Below, in pieces: positions 16,790-25,125 of a stretch of DNA of 64,000 nucleotides (its first letter is position 1; the number at the start of each line of letters is the position of its first letter). The position numbers were made by a program, and so were the translations under genes. A model generated the notes under the pieces. It was not told the origin of the DNA. It did not search any database and saw only the letters and a list, made by a program, of their open reading frames with translations. The DNA comes from Micromonosporaceae bacterium KJ-029 (GTDB lineage: Bacteria > Actinomycetota > Actinomycetes > Mycobacteriales > Micromonosporaceae). The stretch covers positions 62,001-126,000 of the forward strand of contig BIFP01000051.1 in the NCBI GenBank assembly GCA_005402585.1, in the 5' to 3' direction.

Positions 16790-17461
16790 TCAGAGGACTC
16801 GGCGTAGCCACTCCTCGACCCCGGCGACATGCACGGTGGCCCAGGACCTGGCCAGGTCCGCCTGCCGCGCGGCGATCGCCTCCAGGATCGCCGCGTGCTG
16901 CTCGCGGGTTTTGGCGACCGCACCCTCCTGGGTGAGGCCGCGCCAGATCCGGGCCCGGGTGGTCGGCCCGGAGAGGCTGTCCAGCAGGGACGAGAGCACG
17001 TTGTTACCCGCGCAGGCGGCGATCAGCCGATGGAACTCCAGGTCGTTGGCGACCAGCTCCTCGACGGTCGGATTCTCGCCGAGCCCGTCGAGGACCTCCC
17101 GCAGAGCCGTCACGTCCGTGTCGGTCGCCCGCTGCGCGGCAAGCGCGGTCGCGGCCGGTTCGAGGATCCGCCGGACCTCGAGGAACTCCAGCACGGTGTC
17201 GTCGCGGTGGAAGTCGACGACGAAGCTCAGGGCGTCGAGCAGCAGCGCGGGATCCAGGCTCGTCACGTACGTCCCGTCGCCCTGCCGCACGTCGAGCACC
17301 CGGATCAGCGCCAGCGCCCGGACCGCCTCCCGCAGCGAGTTGCGGGACAGCCCGAGCCGTTCGGCCAGGTCGGGCTCGCGGGGCAGGCGGTCGCCGGGCC
17401 GCAACTCGCCAGCGACGATCATCTGCTTGATCTTGTCGATCGCCTCGTCCGTGACTGCCAC
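16790..17461 (-). CDS. FadR-subfamily (GntR, FCD) regulator of L-fucose genes
   Basis: A 223-residue protein. The GntR winged helix is at residues 1-70 (RLPREPDLAERLGLSRNSLR). The FCD effector domain carries its metal/ligand residues in NDLEFHRLIA, EQHAAILEAI and the C-terminal TVHV. FCD regulators commonly sense sugar acids or lactones. It is the last gene of the leftward fucose operon, 43 nt after the lactonase gene. The ACATCSGATG palindromes between the operon and the fucosidase gene are its likely sites; this assignment is inferred from position. Confidence 0.85.
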   Translation of the reverse strand: MAVTDEAIDKIKQMIVAGELRPGDRLPREPDLAERLGLSRNSLREAVRALALIRVLDVRQGDGTYVTSLDPALLLDALSFVVDFHRDDTVLEFLEVRRILEPAATALAAQRATDTDVTALREVLDGLGENPTVEELVANDLEFHRLIAACAGNNVLSSLLDSLSGPTTRARIWRGLTQEGAVAKTREQHAAILEAIAARQADLARSWATVHVAGVEEWLRRVL

Positions 17462-17504
17462 GTTCTGCCTCCGCCTTCCTCGCCACCGCAGGGTATGGGA
17501 CCGC

Positions 17505-18356
17505 TCAACGCCCGAGCCGGTAGGTGCGCGTGGCGGTGTCGCCGAAAACCGCAGCCCGCTCCTCGGGCGTCAGCGGCGGCAGCGCCTCCCGCAGCGCCGA
17601 CAGCACCGCCGGATAGTCGGCGGCGAGCCGGCAGACCGGCCAGTCGGATCCGAACATCAGCCGCTGGGCTCCGAACCGGGCGACCGCCTTGGTCACGAAC
17701 GGCCGCAGGTCGGCCACCTGCCAACGGTCCCAGACCGCCTCGGTGACCAGCCCGGACAGTTTCGCCGTGACGTTCGGCTCGGCGGCGACCGCCGAGATCG
17801 GGCCGGCCCACGCGGCCAGGCCGGCGAGCCCGTCCCGGATCTGCGGCTTGCCCAGATGGTCGAGGACGATGCGCAGGTCGGGCACGTCGCGCGCGGCGCG
17901 CGCCACCGCGGCGAGCTGGTCGACCCGGACCACCACGTCGAGTGCGAGCCCGGCGTCGGCGATGGTACGCAGGCCACGCCGGACCAGCGGGCGGTCCAGA
18001 TAGTCCGGATCCGGCTCGGCCTGCACCTGGGGCCGGAGCCCGACCAGCAGTTCGCCGCCGGGCAACCGGCGATAACCGGCGATGGTGTCGGCGAGCGCCG
18101 GATCGGCGGGGTCGGCCCAGGCGACCACTCCGGCGATCGGGTCCGAGCCCCGCGCGTACCCGAGCAGAAGAGCGGCCTCGGCGGTGTCGCAGCGGCCCCC
18201 CTCCACCAGGATTGTCCGGTCCACGCCGGCGGCCGTCAGCTCCGGACGCAGGTCGTCGGGGAGGAACGAGCGCCGGATCGGCGCGAGGTCGGGTGAGTCC
18301 AGCCACCGGTAGCCGTCCTCGACCCGCCACAGGTGGTGGTGCGCGTCGACGATCAT
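17505..18356 (-). CDS. Amidohydrolase, probable L-fuconolactonase
   Basis: A 283-residue amidohydrolase_2 TIM-barrel protein. The metal-binding HxH motif opens the protein (DAHHHLW, residues 4-10) and the catalytic Asp is in MFGSDWPVCR near residue 238. Size and motifs match COG3618 sugar-lactone hydrolases (L-fuconolactonase, L-rhamnono-lactonase). Placed between an aldose dehydrogenase and the fuconate-pathway genes, it would hydrolyse L-fucono-lactone to L-fuconate in the cytoplasm. ATG 18356 overlaps the upstream stop by ATGA. L-rhamnono- or galactono-lactonase is a less likely alternative. Confidence 0.82.
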   Translation of the reverse strand: MIVDAHHHLWRVEDGYRWLDSPDLAPIRRSFLPDDLRPELTAAGVDRTILVEGGRCDTAEAALLLGYARGSDPIAGVVAWADPADPALADTIAGYRRLPGGELLVGLRPQVQAEPDPDYLDRPLVRRGLRTIADAGLALDVVVRVDQLAAVARAARDVPDLRIVLDHLGKPQIRDGLAGLAAWAGPISAVAAEPNVTAKLSGLVTEAVWDRWQVADLRPFVTKAVARFGAQRLMFGSDWPVCRLAADYPAVLSALREALPPLTPEERAAVFGDTATRTYRLGR

Positions 18357-19363
18357 CCCGCACCGACCGGCGAGGTGGGTCGTGGTGCGTCCGGGCGGAG
18401 CAGACCCTCGGCCACCAGCTCCGACCAGAACTCGTCCGGCGGGGGCGGCGCCGCCAGCAGCGCGGTGTTGCGCCGGACCTGATCGGGGTGGTGGGCGCCC
18501 ACCACCACGGCCGCGACCGTGGGGTGCGCGGCGGCGAAGGCGAGCGCCGCGGCCGGCAGCGAGGTGCCGTGCCGGCCGCAGACCTCGACGATCGCCCGTA
18601 CCCGGGCGAGCACCGTGGCCGGCACGTCGGCGTACTCGTACGGCAGGCCGGGGTGGGGACGATCCACGGCGAGCAGGCCGCTGTTGAACACGCCCGCGTT
18701 GAGCACCGAGACGCCCCGGCGCTGGCACTCGGGCAGCAGCGCGTCGAGCGCCGGCTGTTCCAGCAGGGTGTACCGGCCGGCGACCATGACCGCGTCGACG
18801 TCGGTCTCGGCGACGAACCGGTGCAGCACCTGCCACTGCTTCGACCCGACACCGATCGCACCGACCACGCCCTGGGCCCGCAGCTCGTGCAGCGCCGGGT
18901 AGGTCTGCTCGACGGCCGTCGTCTGGTGGTCCTCCGGATCGTGGATCAGCACCAGGTCGATCCGGTCGAGGCCGAGCCGAACCAGGCTCGCTTCAAGACA
19001 GCGTCGCACCCCGTCCGCGGTGAAGTCCCACACCCGTCGATGGTCGGCGGGCACGTCGAAGCCCTCCGGATCGCGCCGGCCGGCCCCGGACCGGTCCGGT
19101 ACCAGCAGCCGGCCCACCTTCGTGCTGACCGTGTACGCCGATCGGGGCAGGGCCCGCAGCGCGTCGCCGAGCCGGCGCTCGGAGAGCCCGAGACCGTAGT
19201 GCGGTGCGGTGTCGAAGTACCGGACCCCGCAGTCCCAGGCGGCCGCCACGGTGGCGGTGGCGTCGGCCTCGCCGATCGGCGTGTAGAGGTTGCCGAGCTG
19301 GGCGCAGCCGAGACCGAACCGGCTCACGGTCACCGCCGACCGTCCCACCCGTACGCCGGTCAT
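18353..19363 (-). CDS. Aldo/keto reductase, probable L-fucose dehydrogenase
   Basis: A 336-residue aldo/keto reductase. Catalytic residues are seen in order: Asp and Tyr in FDTAPHYGLGLSERRLG, Lys in TVSTKVGRL, His in LVLIHDPEDH. The family includes D-threo-aldose/L-fucose 1-dehydrogenases, which oxidise L-fucose to the lactone with NAD(P). Its neighbours (lactonase, fuconate dehydratase) support this as step one of the non-phosphorylative fucose pathway. The gene starts 12 nt after the permease, with ribosome-binding purines (AGAGAGGAG) upstream of ATG 19363. Confidence 0.83.
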   Translation of the reverse strand: MTGVRVGRSAVTVSRFGLGCAQLGNLYTPIGEADATATVAAAWDCGVRYFDTAPHYGLGLSERRLGDALRALPRSAYTVSTKVGRLLVPDRSGAGRRDPEGFDVPADHRRVWDFTADGVRRCLEASLVRLGLDRIDLVLIHDPEDHQTTAVEQTYPALHELRAQGVVGAIGVGSKQWQVLHRFVAETDVDAVMVAGRYTLLEQPALDALLPECQRRGVSVLNAGVFNSGLLAVDRPHPGLPYEYADVPATVLARVRAIVEVCGRHGTSLPAAALAFAAAHPTVAAVVVGAHHPDQVRRNTALLAAPPPPDEFWSELVAEGLLRPDAPRPTSPVGAG

Positions 19364-19375
19364 GCCTACTCCTCT

Positions 19376-20401
19376 CTAGTCCTGGGCTTTGCCGGACGTG
19401 AGCCGGGCCAGGATCAGCGCGACCAGGATGATCCCGCCGTAGATGGCCTGGATCCACTGGGCGGAGACCCCGGCGAGGGTCAGGATGTTGTTGATCAGGC
19501 CGAGGACGATGACGCCGCAGAGCGCGCCGAACAGCGTCCCCTTGCCGCCGTCGAGGCTGATCCCGCCGATGACCGCCGCGGCGAAGACGGTGAAGATCAT
19601 GCCGTCGCCCTGCGCCGCCGCGACCGAGCCGAGGCGACCGGTCATCAGCAGACCGGCGAGCGCCGCCAGCACGCCCCCGATCATCAGGACCACCCAGACC
19701 ACCCGGTCGGTACGGATGCCGGCGGCCCGGGCCGCGTCGGTGTTACCGCCGATGGCGTAGACGGACCGGCCGTGGCGGAAGAAGCCGAGCACGACGATCC
19801 CCACCGCGAAGAGGGTGCCGCTGATCCAGATCGAGGCCGGCAGGCCGAGCCAGACCGCGCTGCCCAGGTAGAGCACCGAGGGTGGGATGTCGAACAGGTT
19901 CTGCCCGCCGGTGATCCCGATCTGCAGACCGCGCAGCACGATCAGCATGCCCAGGGTCACGATGAAGGCGGAGAGTTGGAAGCGCAGGATCAGCAGGCCG
20001 TTGAAGGCACCGATGGCCAGACCGGTGAGCAGGCAGAGGACGATGGCCAGGCTGGCCGGAAGCTCCGTGCCCAGGCCGTTGCTGGTGGCCGGGATGACCA
20101 GCGCGACGGCCAACGCCGGTGCCAGCGCGATCGTCGACTCCAGCGACAGGTCGAACTTGCCGGAGATCAGGATGATCGCCTCGGCGAGCACGAGCAGCGC
20201 CAGTTCGGTCTGCTGTTGCAGCACGTTGGTGATGTTGGCGGCGCTGAGGAACACCGGGTCGATGAGCGCGCCCACCACAACCAGGAGCACGATGGCGGGG
20301 ACCAGCGCGAAATCCCGCAGCCGGGCCAGCGGGAGCCGGCCGAGACCGGACCGGGGACCGGTGGGTGTCGGCGGCCTGGCGATCGTCGGGGTGCCGGTCA
20401 C
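19376..20401 (-). CDS. CUT2 (RbsC-type) sugar ABC permease, probably for L-fucose
   Basis: A 341-residue permease with 8-10 spans. It has the BPD_transp_2 features (ISGKFDLSLESTIAL near residue 78, YAIGGNTDAARAAGIRTDRV, and GGISLDGGKGTLFGALCGVI). GTG 20401 overlaps the ATPase stop (GTGA). It works with the adjacent ATPase fragments and binding protein to import a monosaccharide. Fucose is inferred from the operon, which encodes the whole fucose pathway. Confidence 0.88.
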   Translation of the reverse strand: MTGTPTIARPPTPTGPRSGLGRLPLARLRDFALVPAIVLLVVVGALIDPVFLSAANITNVLQQQTELALLVLAEAIILISGKFDLSLESTIALAPALAVALVIPATSNGLGTELPASLAIVLCLLTGLAIGAFNGLLILRFQLSAFIVTLGMLIVLRGLQIGITGGQNLFDIPPSVLYLGSAVWLGLPASIWISGTLFAVGIVVLGFFRHGRSVYAIGGNTDAARAAGIRTDRVVWVVLMIGGVLAALAGLLMTGRLGSVAAAQGDGMIFTVFAAAVIGGISLDGGKGTLFGALCGVIVLGLINNILTLAGVSAQWIQAIYGGIILVALILARLTSGKAQD

Positions 20402-21120
20402 GGTTCTTCCACTCCCTCCACTGCGGCCACCAGCTCGGCGTCCGTCCAACCTCTGGGAACCTCCCGGACCAGCCGGCCGTGGTACATCACCAGCACCCGG
20501 TCGCAGGAGCGCAGATCGTCCAGCTCGTCGGAGACGATCAGTACGCCGGTGCCGCCCGCCGCGGCCCCGACGACGGCGTGCAGCAGGGACGCCTTGGATC
20601 GGACGTCCACACCGGCGGTGGGGCTCACCATCACCAGCGCCTTCGGATCGTTGGCCAGCGCCCGGGCCAGCACGACCTTCTGGGCGTTGCCGCCGGAGAG
20701 GCCGTTGACCGGCTGGTGCGGCCCGTCGGTCTTGATGTCGTACGTCTGGATCATGCGCGCCGCGGCGGCGCGTTGCCGGGCCGGCACGATGAGGCCGGCG
20801 GGGCCGAGACGGCCGGCGATCGGCAGGGTGGCGTTCTCGGCCACCGACAGCAGCGGGACGAGGCCCTCCCGGTGCCGGTCCTGCGGCAGGTAGCCGAGCC
20901 CGGCGCCGAGCGCGGCGGGCACGCTGCCCGGCTTCGGGGTGGTGCCGGCGATCGTCACCGTGCCGGCGTCGGCCGCCCGTAGCCCGGCGATTGTCTCGGC
21001 GAGAGCCACCTTGCCGCTGCTGCCCGAGCCGACCAGGCCGACCAGTTCGCCCGCGCGCACCGTCAGGTCGACGCCGTCGTAGTAGCCGGCCAGCCGCAGC
21101 CCGCGCAGGTCGAGCACCAC
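20398..21120 (-). CDS. Sugar ABC ATPase, C-terminal half (second nucleotide-binding domain)
   Basis: 240 codons corresponding to the second domain of a roughly 500-residue RbsA-like ATPase. The signature motif is intact (GLSGGNAQKVVLARAL). The Walker A is GSGSSGKV rather than GxxxxGK(S/T). Where Walker B normally reads LDEPTRGVD, this reads VMVSPTAGVD, so both the Walker B Asp and the catalytic Glu are replaced. The first half lies in another frame upstream, and a single-base change near 21125-21150 would join them. The frame is open upstream of GTG 21120, which lacks a ribosome-binding site. Either a real frameshift, a sequencing error in a GC-rich run, or two separate polypeptides. Confidence 0.7.
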   Translation of the reverse strand: MVLDLRGLRLAGYYDGVDLTVRAGELVGLVGSGSSGKVALAETIAGLRAADAGTVTIAGTTPKPGSVPAALGAGLGYLPQDRHREGLVPLLSVAENATLPIAGRLGPAGLIVPARQRAAAARMIQTYDIKTDGPHQPVNGLSGGNAQKVVLARALANDPKALVMVSPTAGVDVRSKASLLHAVVGAAAGGTGVLIVSDELDDLRSCDRVLVMYHGRLVREVPRGWTDAELVAAVEGVEEP

Positions 21121-21929
21121 GGGTGCGGTGGCGGTGGCCGGTCGGCCCCGGTACCGAGCGTCTGGACGGTCTCACCGGTCATCGCGGCGACGAGGTCGTC
21201 GCGGGAGAGCGTCTCGACCGGCTGGGTGAGGACGTGCCGCGCGTCGCGCAGCACGGTCACCGTCTGGCACACCTCGTACACCTCCTGCAGGTGGTGCGAG
21301 ATGAACAGGAAGGTGACCCCGGCGGCCTGCAGCTCGCGCATCCGGCCGAAGAGTCGCTCGATGGCGGCGGCGTCGAGCTGCGCGGTCGGCTCGTCGAGGA
21401 TGATGAACCGGGCGCCGAAGGAGAGCGCCCGGGCGATCTCGACCAGCTGCCGTTGCTCCACGGTGAGCGAGCCGGCGAGCGCGGCCGGGTCGACCGCGAC
21501 CCCGTACCCGGACAGCAGGTCGGCGGCGCGGCGGCGCAGGCCGCGCCAGTCGATCGGCCCGCGCCCGGCCTGGCGGTTGAGGAAGAGGTTCTCCGCGACC
21601 GTCAGGGTGGGGATGATCGTGGACTTCTGGTAGACGCAGGCGACCCGTTGCCGCCAGGCGTCCCGGTCCGCCGGCGCGGGCGCCGGGGCACCGTCGAAGC
21701 GCACGTCGCCGCTGTCCGGTCGCTGCAACCCGGTGAGGATCGACACCAGGGTGGACTTGCCGGCGCCGTTGCGCCCGACCAGCGCGTGGGTCTCGCCGGC
21801 CCGGACGCTGATGCCGGCGGAGTCCAGCGCCACGGTGGCGCCGTACCGCTTGGACACGCCGCGGGCCGCCACGGCCGGGGCGGTGGCCCGGGCCGTGGCA
21901 CCCACTGTCTGCTCGGAACTGGTCATCAT
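21063..21929 (-). CDS. Sugar ABC ATPase, N-terminal half (first nucleotide-binding domain)
   Basis: A complete first domain: Walker A GRNGAGKST, Q-loop VYQKS, degenerate signature LTVEQRQLVEIARAL (usual for RbsA-type first domains) and Walker B FIILDEPTAQLD. Sense continues to about LGTGADRP (21145); the following 25-30 codons to the stop at 21063 are out of frame. Intact relatives are single two-domain proteins of about 500 residues, so this is one half of a split gene. ATG 21929 overlaps the binding-protein stop (ATGATGA). Whether the importer works depends on whether the break is real. Confidence 0.75.
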   Translation of the reverse strand: MMTSSEQTVGATARATAPAVAARGVSKRYGATVALDSAGISVRAGETHALVGRNGAGKSTLVSILTGLQRPDSGDVRFDGAPAPAPADRDAWRQRVACVYQKSTIIPTLTVAENLFLNRQAGRGPIDWRGLRRRAADLLSGYGVAVDPAALAGSLTVEQRQLVEIARALSFGARFIILDEPTAQLDAAAIERLFGRMRELQAAGVTFLFISHHLQEVYEVCQTVTVLRDARHVLTQPVETLSRDDLVAAMTGETVQTLGTGADRPPPPHPWCSTCAGCGWPATTTAST

Positions 21930-22975
21930 TTGCCGATCTGGTTTCCCCAGAGCGCCGGATCGTCGACGTTCTCCTTGGTGACCAGCGGCGCGGCGATCTG
22001 GTCCTCCAGCCCGTTGCCGATGTCGATGATGGTGCTGTCGTGGTCGGTCGGGCCGGGCTGGAAGGTCTTGCCCTCGGCCGCCGCCTTGGCGTAGTACAGC
22101 GCCCACTTGGCGTAGAGGTCGGCCGGCTGGGACACGGTGGCGTCGATCTCGCCCTTGCGGATGGCCTCGAACTCCTGCGGGATGCCGTCGTTCGAGACGA
22201 TGAAGATGTGCTTCGGATCCTCCGGCGCGACCAGCAGGTTCTTCGACCGGAGCACCTGGAGCGTCGGTGCCAGGAAGACGCCGCCGGCCTGCATGTAGAT
22301 GCCCTTGATGTCGGGGTGCTGGGCGAGGCGGGTCTGTAGCGCCGCCGCGGCCCGCGCGCCCTCCCACTCGGTCGGCTCCTCGAAGACGGTGATGCCGGGG
22401 AACTTCGTCTTCATGCACTCGGCGAAGGCCTCCGAGCGATCCCGGCCGTTGATCGAGGAGAGCGAACCCTGGAACTCGATCACCTTGCCCGTGCCGCCGA
22501 GCTTCTCGCCGAGGAACTCGCAGGCCTGCTGCCCGTACGCGCGGTTGTCGGCGCGGACGACCATGAACACCTTGCCCCGGTCGGGACGGGTGTCGACGGA
22601 TACCACCGGGATCTTCCGGGACTCCAGACCGTCCAGCGTGGAGGCAATCGCGCCGGTGTCCTGAGGCGCCATGACGACGGCCTTGGCGCCCTGGCTGACC
22701 ATCGCCTGCACGTTGGCGACGAGCTTGGCGACGTCGTTCTGGGAGTTGGTCGGAGACATCAGGTTGATGTCGTACTCGTCGGCGAACTGCGGGACGTACT
22801 TGGCGTAGGAGTTCCAGAAGTCGGAGTCGGCGCGGGGCAGGTCGATGCCGATCTGCGGGCCGGCGCCGGACTGGCTGCCCGTCCCGCCGGACGAGGAGTC
22901 GCCGCAGCCGACGGTGCCGAGGGCGAGGGTGGCGGCGAGCGCCATGGCGAGTGAGGTCTTGGCGGCATGTCTCAC
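21926..22975 (-). CDS. Periplasmic-binding-protein-like sugar-binding lipoprotein (probably L-fucose)
   Basis: A 349-residue RbsB-like (Peripla_BP_4) protein. The signal ends in a lipobox (LALGTVGC, Cys24) with a Ser/Gly linker. Sugar-pocket regions are seen as IDLPRADSDFWNSYAKYV, VMAPQDTGAIASTLDGL and FIVSNDGIPQEFEAIR. GTG 22975 follows GGAGGA by 5 nt. It lies between the pathway dehydrogenase and the ATPase and delivers the sugar to the CUT2 permease. Confidence 0.87.
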   Translation of the reverse strand: MRHAAKTSLAMALAATLALGTVGCGDSSSGGTGSQSGAGPQIGIDLPRADSDFWNSYAKYVPQFADEYDINLMSPTNSQNDVAKLVANVQAMVSQGAKAVVMAPQDTGAIASTLDGLESRKIPVVSVDTRPDRGKVFMVVRADNRAYGQQACEFLGEKLGGTGKVIEFQGSLSSINGRDRSEAFAECMKTKFPGITVFEEPTEWEGARAAAALQTRLAQHPDIKGIYMQAGGVFLAPTLQVLRSKNLLVAPEDPKHIFIVSNDGIPQEFEAIRKGEIDATVSQPADLYAKWALYYAKAAAEGKTFQPGPTDHDSTIIDIGNGLEDQIAAPLVTKENVDDPALWGNQIGK

Positions 22976-23026
22976 GGTGGTCCTCCAGTGTGGTGGGTGC
23001 GGTGAGGCGTCAATCGGAGGCTGTTG

Positions 23027-23794
23027 CTACCGGGGCGGGGGCGGCAGCCGCAGGCCGTGCATCCCGCCGTCGACCGCGAGCACACTGCCGGTGGTCGCCG
23101 CGGCCAGCGGGCTGGCAAGGTAGGCGATCGCGGTGGCCACCTCGTCCGCGGTGACGAGGCGTCCGGTCGGCTGGCGGGCCCGCAACGCGGCCAGTTCCGC
23201 CGCCGGATCCGCCGCGGCGTCGAGCAGGCGGCGAACCCACGGGGTGTCGACCGTCCCGGGGTTGACGCAGTTCACCCGGATGCCCTCGCGTACGTGGTCG
23301 GCGGCCATCGCCAGGGTGAGGGCCTGAACCGCGCCCTTGCTGGCACTGTAGAGCGCCCGTTGGGGCAGGCCGGCCGAGGCGGCGATGGAACAGGTGTTGA
23401 CGATCGCGGGATGGGCCGAGGCGCGCAGGTGAGGCAGCGCGGCCCGGGTCACCCGGACGATGCCGACCACGTTCACGTCGAGCACCCGGTGCCACTCCTC
23501 GTCGGAGTTGGCCTCCACCGTGCCCCGTGCACCGATGCCGGCGTTGTTGATCAGTACGTCTAGGCCGCCCAACTCATCCCGGGCGGCGGCGACCGCGGCG
23601 CGTACGGACGCGTCGTCGGTCACGTCGGCGGCCAGACCGAGCAGCGGCTCGGGCACGTCCTGCGGGTTCAGGTCCAGGCAGGCCACCCGAGCGCCACGGC
23701 TCGCGAGCAGGGTCGCGGTCGCCCGCCCGATGCCCGACGCCCCGCCGGTGACCACCGCCGCCAGTCCGGCGAAGTCACGCTGCCCACCACTCAC
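23027..23794 (-). CDS. SDR oxidoreductase, probable 2-keto-3-deoxy-L-fuconate 4-dehydrogenase
   Basis: A 255-residue classical short-chain dehydrogenase: TGGASGIGRA cofactor motif (residues 17-26), NNAG, catalytic Ser in NTCSIAASAG and Tyr-x3-Lys in ALYSASKGAV. Its place directly after fuconate dehydratase and before the transporter fits the fourth step of the fucose route, oxidation of 2-keto-3-deoxy-L-fuconate to the 2,4-diketo acid. GTG 23794 overlaps the dehydratase stop (GTGA). It could instead be the L-fucose dehydrogenase, with the aldo/keto reductase taking another step. Confidence 0.83.
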   Translation of the reverse strand: MSGGQRDFAGLAAVVTGGASGIGRATATLLASRGARVACLDLNPQDVPEPLLGLAADVTDDASVRAAVAAARDELGGLDVLINNAGIGARGTVEANSDEEWHRVLDVNVVGIVRVTRAALPHLRASAHPAIVNTCSIAASAGLPQRALYSASKGAVQALTLAMAADHVREGIRVNCVNPGTVDTPWVRRLLDAAADPAAELAALRARQPTGRLVTADEVATAIAYLASPLAAATTGSVLAVDGGMHGLRLPPPPR

Positions 23795-25125
23795 GACGCC
23801 ACCTCCTCTCCGGCCGGCGCCCCGGCCGGCGACCGCGACCAGACCGGCCCGTCCGGGTAGCCGTACTCGGCCAGCGTCCGGGGCCGGATCTCGGCGCTGG
23901 CGCCGGGTGCGGTCGGGGCGACGTACCGGCCCCGGCGGATCACCGCCGGATCGACGAAGTGTTCGTGCAGGTGGTCGACGTACTCGATGACGCGGCCCCG
24001 CATCTCGCCGGCCACCGCCACGTAGTCGAACATCGCCAGGTGCTGGACCAGTTCGCAGAGCCCGACCCCGCCGGCGTGCGGGCACACCGGGACGCCGAAC
24101 TTCGCCGCCAGCAGCAGGATCACGATGTTCTCGTTGACCCCGGCCACGCGGGTCGCGTCGATCTGCAGGTAGGAGATCCCGCCGAGCTGGAGCAGCTGCT
24201 TGAACAGCACGCGGTTGGCGACGTGCTCGCCGGTGGCGACCGGGATGGGCGCCAGCTCGCGTGCGATCGTGGCGTGCCCGACCACGTCGTCGGGGCTGGT
24301 CGGTTCCTCGATCCAGTACGGCTCGAAGGGCGCCAGCTCGCGCATCCAGGCGATCGCCGTCGGCACGTCCCAGCGCTGGTTGGCGTCGACGGCGATCCGG
24401 AAGTCCGGCCCGCAGGTCTGCCGGGCGATGGTCATCCGCCGGATGTCGTCGGCCAGGTCGGCGCCGACCTTCAGCTTGATCTGGCCGAATCCGTCGGCCA
24501 CCGCCTCCTTGCAGAGCCGGCGCAGCTTGTCGTCGTCGTAGCCGAGCCAGCCGGGGGAGGTGGTGTACGCGGGGAAGCCCTCCCGCAGCAGGTGTTGCTC
24601 GCGTTCGGCCCGGCCCGGTCGCGCCGCCCGCAGGATCTGCAGCGCCTCCTCGCGGGTCAACGCGTCGTTGAGGTAGCGGAAGTCCACGAGGTCGACCAGT
24701 TCCTCCGGGCTCAGTCGGCTGAGCAGCTGCCACAGCGGCAGTCCCGCCCGCTTGGCCCGCAGGTCCCACAACGCGTTGACGACTGCGGCGATCGCCATGT
24801 GCATGACGCCCTTCTCCGGCCCGAGCCAGCGCAGCTGGGAGTCGTGCACCAGCTCTCGCCAGAAGCCGCCGAGGTCGGCCAGGACCGCCGCCACCGGGCG
24901 GCCCACCAGGTACGGGCGCAGCGCGGCGATCGCCGCAGCCTGGACCTCGTTGCCGCGCCCGATGGTGAAGGCGAAGCCGTGTCCCTCGTGGCCGTCGCAG
25001 GCGTCGGTACGGAGGATCACGTACGCGGCCGAGTAGTCCGGGTCGGGGTTCATCGCGTCGGAGCCGTCCAGCTCCCGGGACGTCGGGAAGCGCAGGTCGG
25101 AGATCTCCAGATCGGTGAAGATCAT
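23791..25125 (-). CDS. L-fuconate dehydratase (enolase superfamily)
   Basis: A 444-residue mandelate-racemase-type enzyme, matching the usual length for L-fuconate dehydratase. The N-terminal SRELDGSDAMNPDPDYSAAY and GHGFAFTIGRGNEVQAA are the pattern I associate with this family. The catalytic Lys is in IKLKVGAD; metal ligands are Asp in IAVDANQRW, Glu in WIEEPTSPDD and Glu in VATGEHVAN; the general base His is in CPHAGGVGL. It dehydrates L-fuconate to 2-keto-3-deoxy-L-fuconate. ATG 25125 overlaps the upstream gene by ATGA. This is the most specific assignment in the pathway. Confidence 0.92.
   Translation of the reverse strand: MIFTDLEISDLRFPTSRELDGSDAMNPDPDYSAAYVILRTDACDGHEGHGFAFTIGRGNEVQAAAIAALRPYLVGRPVAAVLADLGGFWRELVHDSQLRWLGPEKGVMHMAIAAVVNALWDLRAKRAGLPLWQLLSRLSPEELVDLVDFRYLNDALTREEALQILRAARPGRAEREQHLLREGFPAYTTSPGWLGYDDDKLRRLCKEAVADGFGQIKLKVGADLADDIRRMTIARQTCGPDFRIAVDANQRWDVPTAIAWMRELAPFEPYWIEEPTSPDDVVGHATIARELAPIPVATGEHVANRVLFKQLLQLGGISYLQIDATRVAGVNENIVILLLAAKFGVPVCPHAGGVGLCELVQHLAMFDYVAVAGEMRGRVIEYVDHLHEHFVDPAVIRRGRYVAPTAPGASAEIRPRTLAEYGYPDGPVWSRSPAGAPAGEEVAS

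Noticed and set aside
17942..20893. Plus-strand open frame of nearly 1000 codons
   Set aside because: It lies opposite the lactonase, aldo/keto reductase, permease and ATPase genes, and its composition is Arg/Asp/Gln-rich without motifs.
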